Of a stretch of 64,000 nucleotides of DNA, positions 61,904 to 64,000 are shown piece after piece. Source of the DNA: Candidatus Eiseniibacteriota bacterium (GTDB lineage Bacteria; Eisenbacteria; RBG-16-71-46; CAIMUX01). A program made the translations under genes and the position numbers. The stretch is taken from assembly GCA_016712505.1 (NCBI GenBank), contig JADJQY010000001.1, forward strand, positions 496,001 to 560,000, written 5' to 3'. How positions within the stretch are numbered: position 1 is the first letter of the stretch; each line of letters begins with the position of its first letter. Below the pieces are notes generated by a model that saw nothing but the letters and a program-made list of their open reading frames with translations, was not told where the DNA came from and made no database searches.

Positions 61904-64000
61904 GTGAACGAGAGCTGGCGCAGACCGGGAGCGTGGTGGCTGTTGATGGCCACCCTGCTCATGCTCACCGCACATGTTGCGGTCGGGGGACCACCGGGAA
62001 GATCACCGGTCTGGTTCTTGATGCGCAGAAGCAGCCGGTCCTCGGGGCAACCGTGGTCGTCCTTGGTCAGAAGTTCGGCGCCTTCACCGATCCAGAGGGC
62101 CACTACGACATTCTCAACCTGCCTCCCGGATACTACGACGTCAGCATCTCCTGCATCGGCTGGAAAACCTTGGTGACCAAGGGGGTCGAAGTTTCGGCCG
62201 ACCAGACCTCCCGGCTCGACGCGACGATGGAGCAGACGACCTTGGCGATGGAAGAGGTCGTGGTCACGGCGGAGCGCCCTCCGGTCGACGTCAACCTGAC
62301 CAGCGCCCGGCAGAGCCTCTCCAGCCGCGAAATCGAGTCGCTGCCGGTCCAGGACGTGCAGGACATCGTCAATCTCCAGGCGGGAGTGGTGGACGGACAC
62401 TTCCGCGGCGGTCGCATCGGCGAGGTGCAGTTCCAGGTCGATGGAGTGAGCGTCAACGATCCCTACAACAACGAGAGCACGCTTCGCCTCGATCGCTCGA
62501 TCTGCCAGGAAGTGCAGGTCATCAGCGGCACCTTCGACGCCGAGTACGGTCAGGCGATGAGCGGGGTGGTCAATGCCGTACTGAAGGAAGGGAGCAAGGA
62601 GTTCAAGTACACGGGTGAAGTGTACGGTGGCGGTTTCGCCTTCCCCGGCCGCGAGGCGGACCGGCGGACGGACGACAGCTTTGAACCACTCTCCCAGCAG
62701 AACTATCAGTTTTCCATGAGCGGGCCGTCCCCTCTGCCCGAGACCCTCTATCTCTTCAGCATTCGGCGATCCGAGAACGATGGCTTCGCCAGCGGGGAGC
62801 GCCGATTCGTTCCCACCGACTCGTCGAACTTCGAGAGCAAGGTCTGGCGTCCAAGCGGCGACGGCAAGAAGATTGCCCTGGAGTACACCCGGCAGTGGTC
62901 CGGGGCGGTCAAGTTGAGCAATAAGTCGTTTGCCAGCACGGCCCTCAGCTACTCGGCGGTCTGGAACCTGATCGACACCCGCCGGAACGATTGGGCCTAC
63001 AGGCTGAATCCCGATGGCCTGCGGACCCAGGAGACCGCCTCGATCGCCCACGGGATCGACGTGATCCGCACCCTGAGCGCGACCACCTTCCTGCAGCTCT
63101 CGTTTCGGCAGAACTACTTCGACTACCACGACTGGAAGTACGAAGATCTCTACGACCCCCGCTACGACGCCGCTGGTCCGGCGCTGGGAGATCCGGCGTA
63201 CGAGAACGGCGCCATCGTCCAGGGGGTCGACTTCACCCGGTTCGTGCAGAAGAGCGACATCTACGTCTGGAAGGGAGCGCTCTCCAGCCAGCTCAACCCT
63301 GGGCATCTGGTGAAGCTGGGGGGAGAGTTCCAGGTCCCCACGGTGCGCTTCGGTACGCCGGGATACTTGCGCTACGCCTCCGAGAACGGTGTGCAGCGGC
63401 TGGTGCGTCATGTGAACGAGCCGCCGGATTTTCCACCCGTGCGGACCTACCACCCGGTGATTGCCTCCGCCTTCGCGCAAGATCAGTATGAGACCACGGA
63501 GCTATCGGTGCGCTACGGGTTGCGCTGCGACTACTTCGATGCGCGCAGCACGGTCCCGGGAGACCTGGCCAACCCAGCCAACACCATCCAGGGCGCTCCG
63601 GAGTCTCGTCCGATCAAGACGACGGCCAAGACGGTGGTCGCCCCCCGCTTGGGCGTGGCCTACCCGATCACCGACCGCGCCGGACTTCACTTCGCCTACG
63701 GCCACTTCTATCAGTTCCCGTCCATCGGGGACATTCTGGCCAACGCCGACTACGGAATCCTCGGCCGACTCCAGGCCGGCGGAATCACCTATTCGACCCG
63801 GGGCAATCCGGACGTGAAGCCAGAGAAGACGATCCAGTATGAGTTCGGTTGGAAGCAGGTGTTGAACGACGATCTGGGCTACGACGCCAGCGTGTTCTAC
63901 AAGGACATCCGCGATCTGATCGGAGTCGAGTTCATCGACACCTACAACGGCGCGACCTACACCCGTCTGACCAACGTCGACTTTGGCAGTGTGATCGGGT
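61904..64000 (+). pseudogene. TonB-dependent outer-membrane receptor (frameshift in signal region; runs off the window)
   Basis: GTG 61904 (AGGAGG upstream) encodes a signal peptide (AWWLLMATLLMLTAHVAVGG). The frame then fails at GGGGG, 61985-61989. Adding one G enters the main frame, open to the window end: a carboxypeptidase-regulatory-like domain (KITGLVLDAQKQPVLGATVVVLG ... GYYDVSISCIGWKTL), a TonB-box-like AMEEVVVTAERP, a plug (LSSREIESLPVQDVQDIV, VQFQVDGVSVNDPYN, ISGTFDAEYGQAMSGVVN), and barrel strands. No SusD partner is visible in the window. It presumably imports glucan oligomers or a co-factor. Whether the missing G is real or an error needs raw reads. Confidence 0.85.

Noticed and set aside
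60085..63480. A very long open frame (1131 codons) on the minus strand, and similar long antisense frames at 41633-44368 and 50792-52813
   Set aside because: They lie opposite genes with clear domains. Composition is that expected from high GC (rich in R, P, G, H), no domain is recognisable and no good start site exists.

Overview
The window is GC-rich DNA from a Gram-negative bacterium. It has a TonB-dependent receptor, outer-membrane barrels, lipoproteins and secreted proteins with FlgD/Por-type C-terminal sorting tails. The sorting tails, long secreted repeat proteins and a propeller-type sensor kinase suggest an uncultured FCB-superphylum lineage (Eisenbacteria- or Latescibacteria-like). 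That placement is inference. An in-frame UGA in a Rdx/SelW gene suggests that the organism inserts selenocysteine.

1-6.9 kb (minus strand): a tightly coupled chemotaxis operon, cheA-cheW-cheY-cheR-cheD-cheY-cheX-cheB, followed by an HDOD gene cut by the window edge. Several start/stop codons overlap by 4 nt. 7.3-12.2 kb: a giant GreA-type transcription factor, a phosphoglycolate-phosphatase-like HAD enzyme, a cupin, the selenoprotein (minus strand) and a membrane-anchored hypothetical protein.

12.3-37 kb: a defence and mobile-element island. It opens with an XRE-ImmA/IrrE regulator plus PIN-domain gene (minus strand). Divergent from these is a compact ubiquitin-like cassette: a Multiubiquitin-type Ubl, an E2-like protein and a JAB-E1 fusion. 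Next comes a SNF2 helicase with a DUF3883-like nuclease-fold domain and an unusual C-terminal domain, then a DUF1156-type DNA methylase and a DUF499 ATPase. After these the island is riddled with insertion sequences whose ends and target duplications can be read: IS630 in the DUF499 gene (TA), IS66 in an abiEi antitoxin gene (GTTCCGCC) and ISL3 in a secreted beta-helix gene (CTTTTTGT). An IS3 element with a textbook -1 frameshift signal sits beside a stub of abiEii. The defence genes downstream of the helicase therefore look broken.

37-64 kb: an outer-membrane barrel protein, a secreted zinc metallopeptidase, and a hybrid-operator-type sensor kinase with its LuxR-type regulator. These are followed by a carbohydrate locus best read as beta-1,2-glucan use: GH144-type endoglucanase lipoprotein, ABC sugar-binding lipoprotein and two permeases (no ATPase), a large discoidin/(alpha/alpha)6 enzyme, GH1 beta-glucosidase, GH94 phosphorylase, LacI repressor, CBM9-type secreted protein and a TonB-dependent receptor running off the edge. 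Three operator-like sites related to TGTAACCGGTTACA tie the LacI regulator to this locus. One of them lies over the first codons of the endoglucanase gene, which appears to have a leaderless promoter.

A recurring oddity is the single-base indel, often in a G or C run. Such indels break the methylase, the sensor kinase, the TonB receptor and several transposases. They may be real decay, but base-calling errors should be excluded first.
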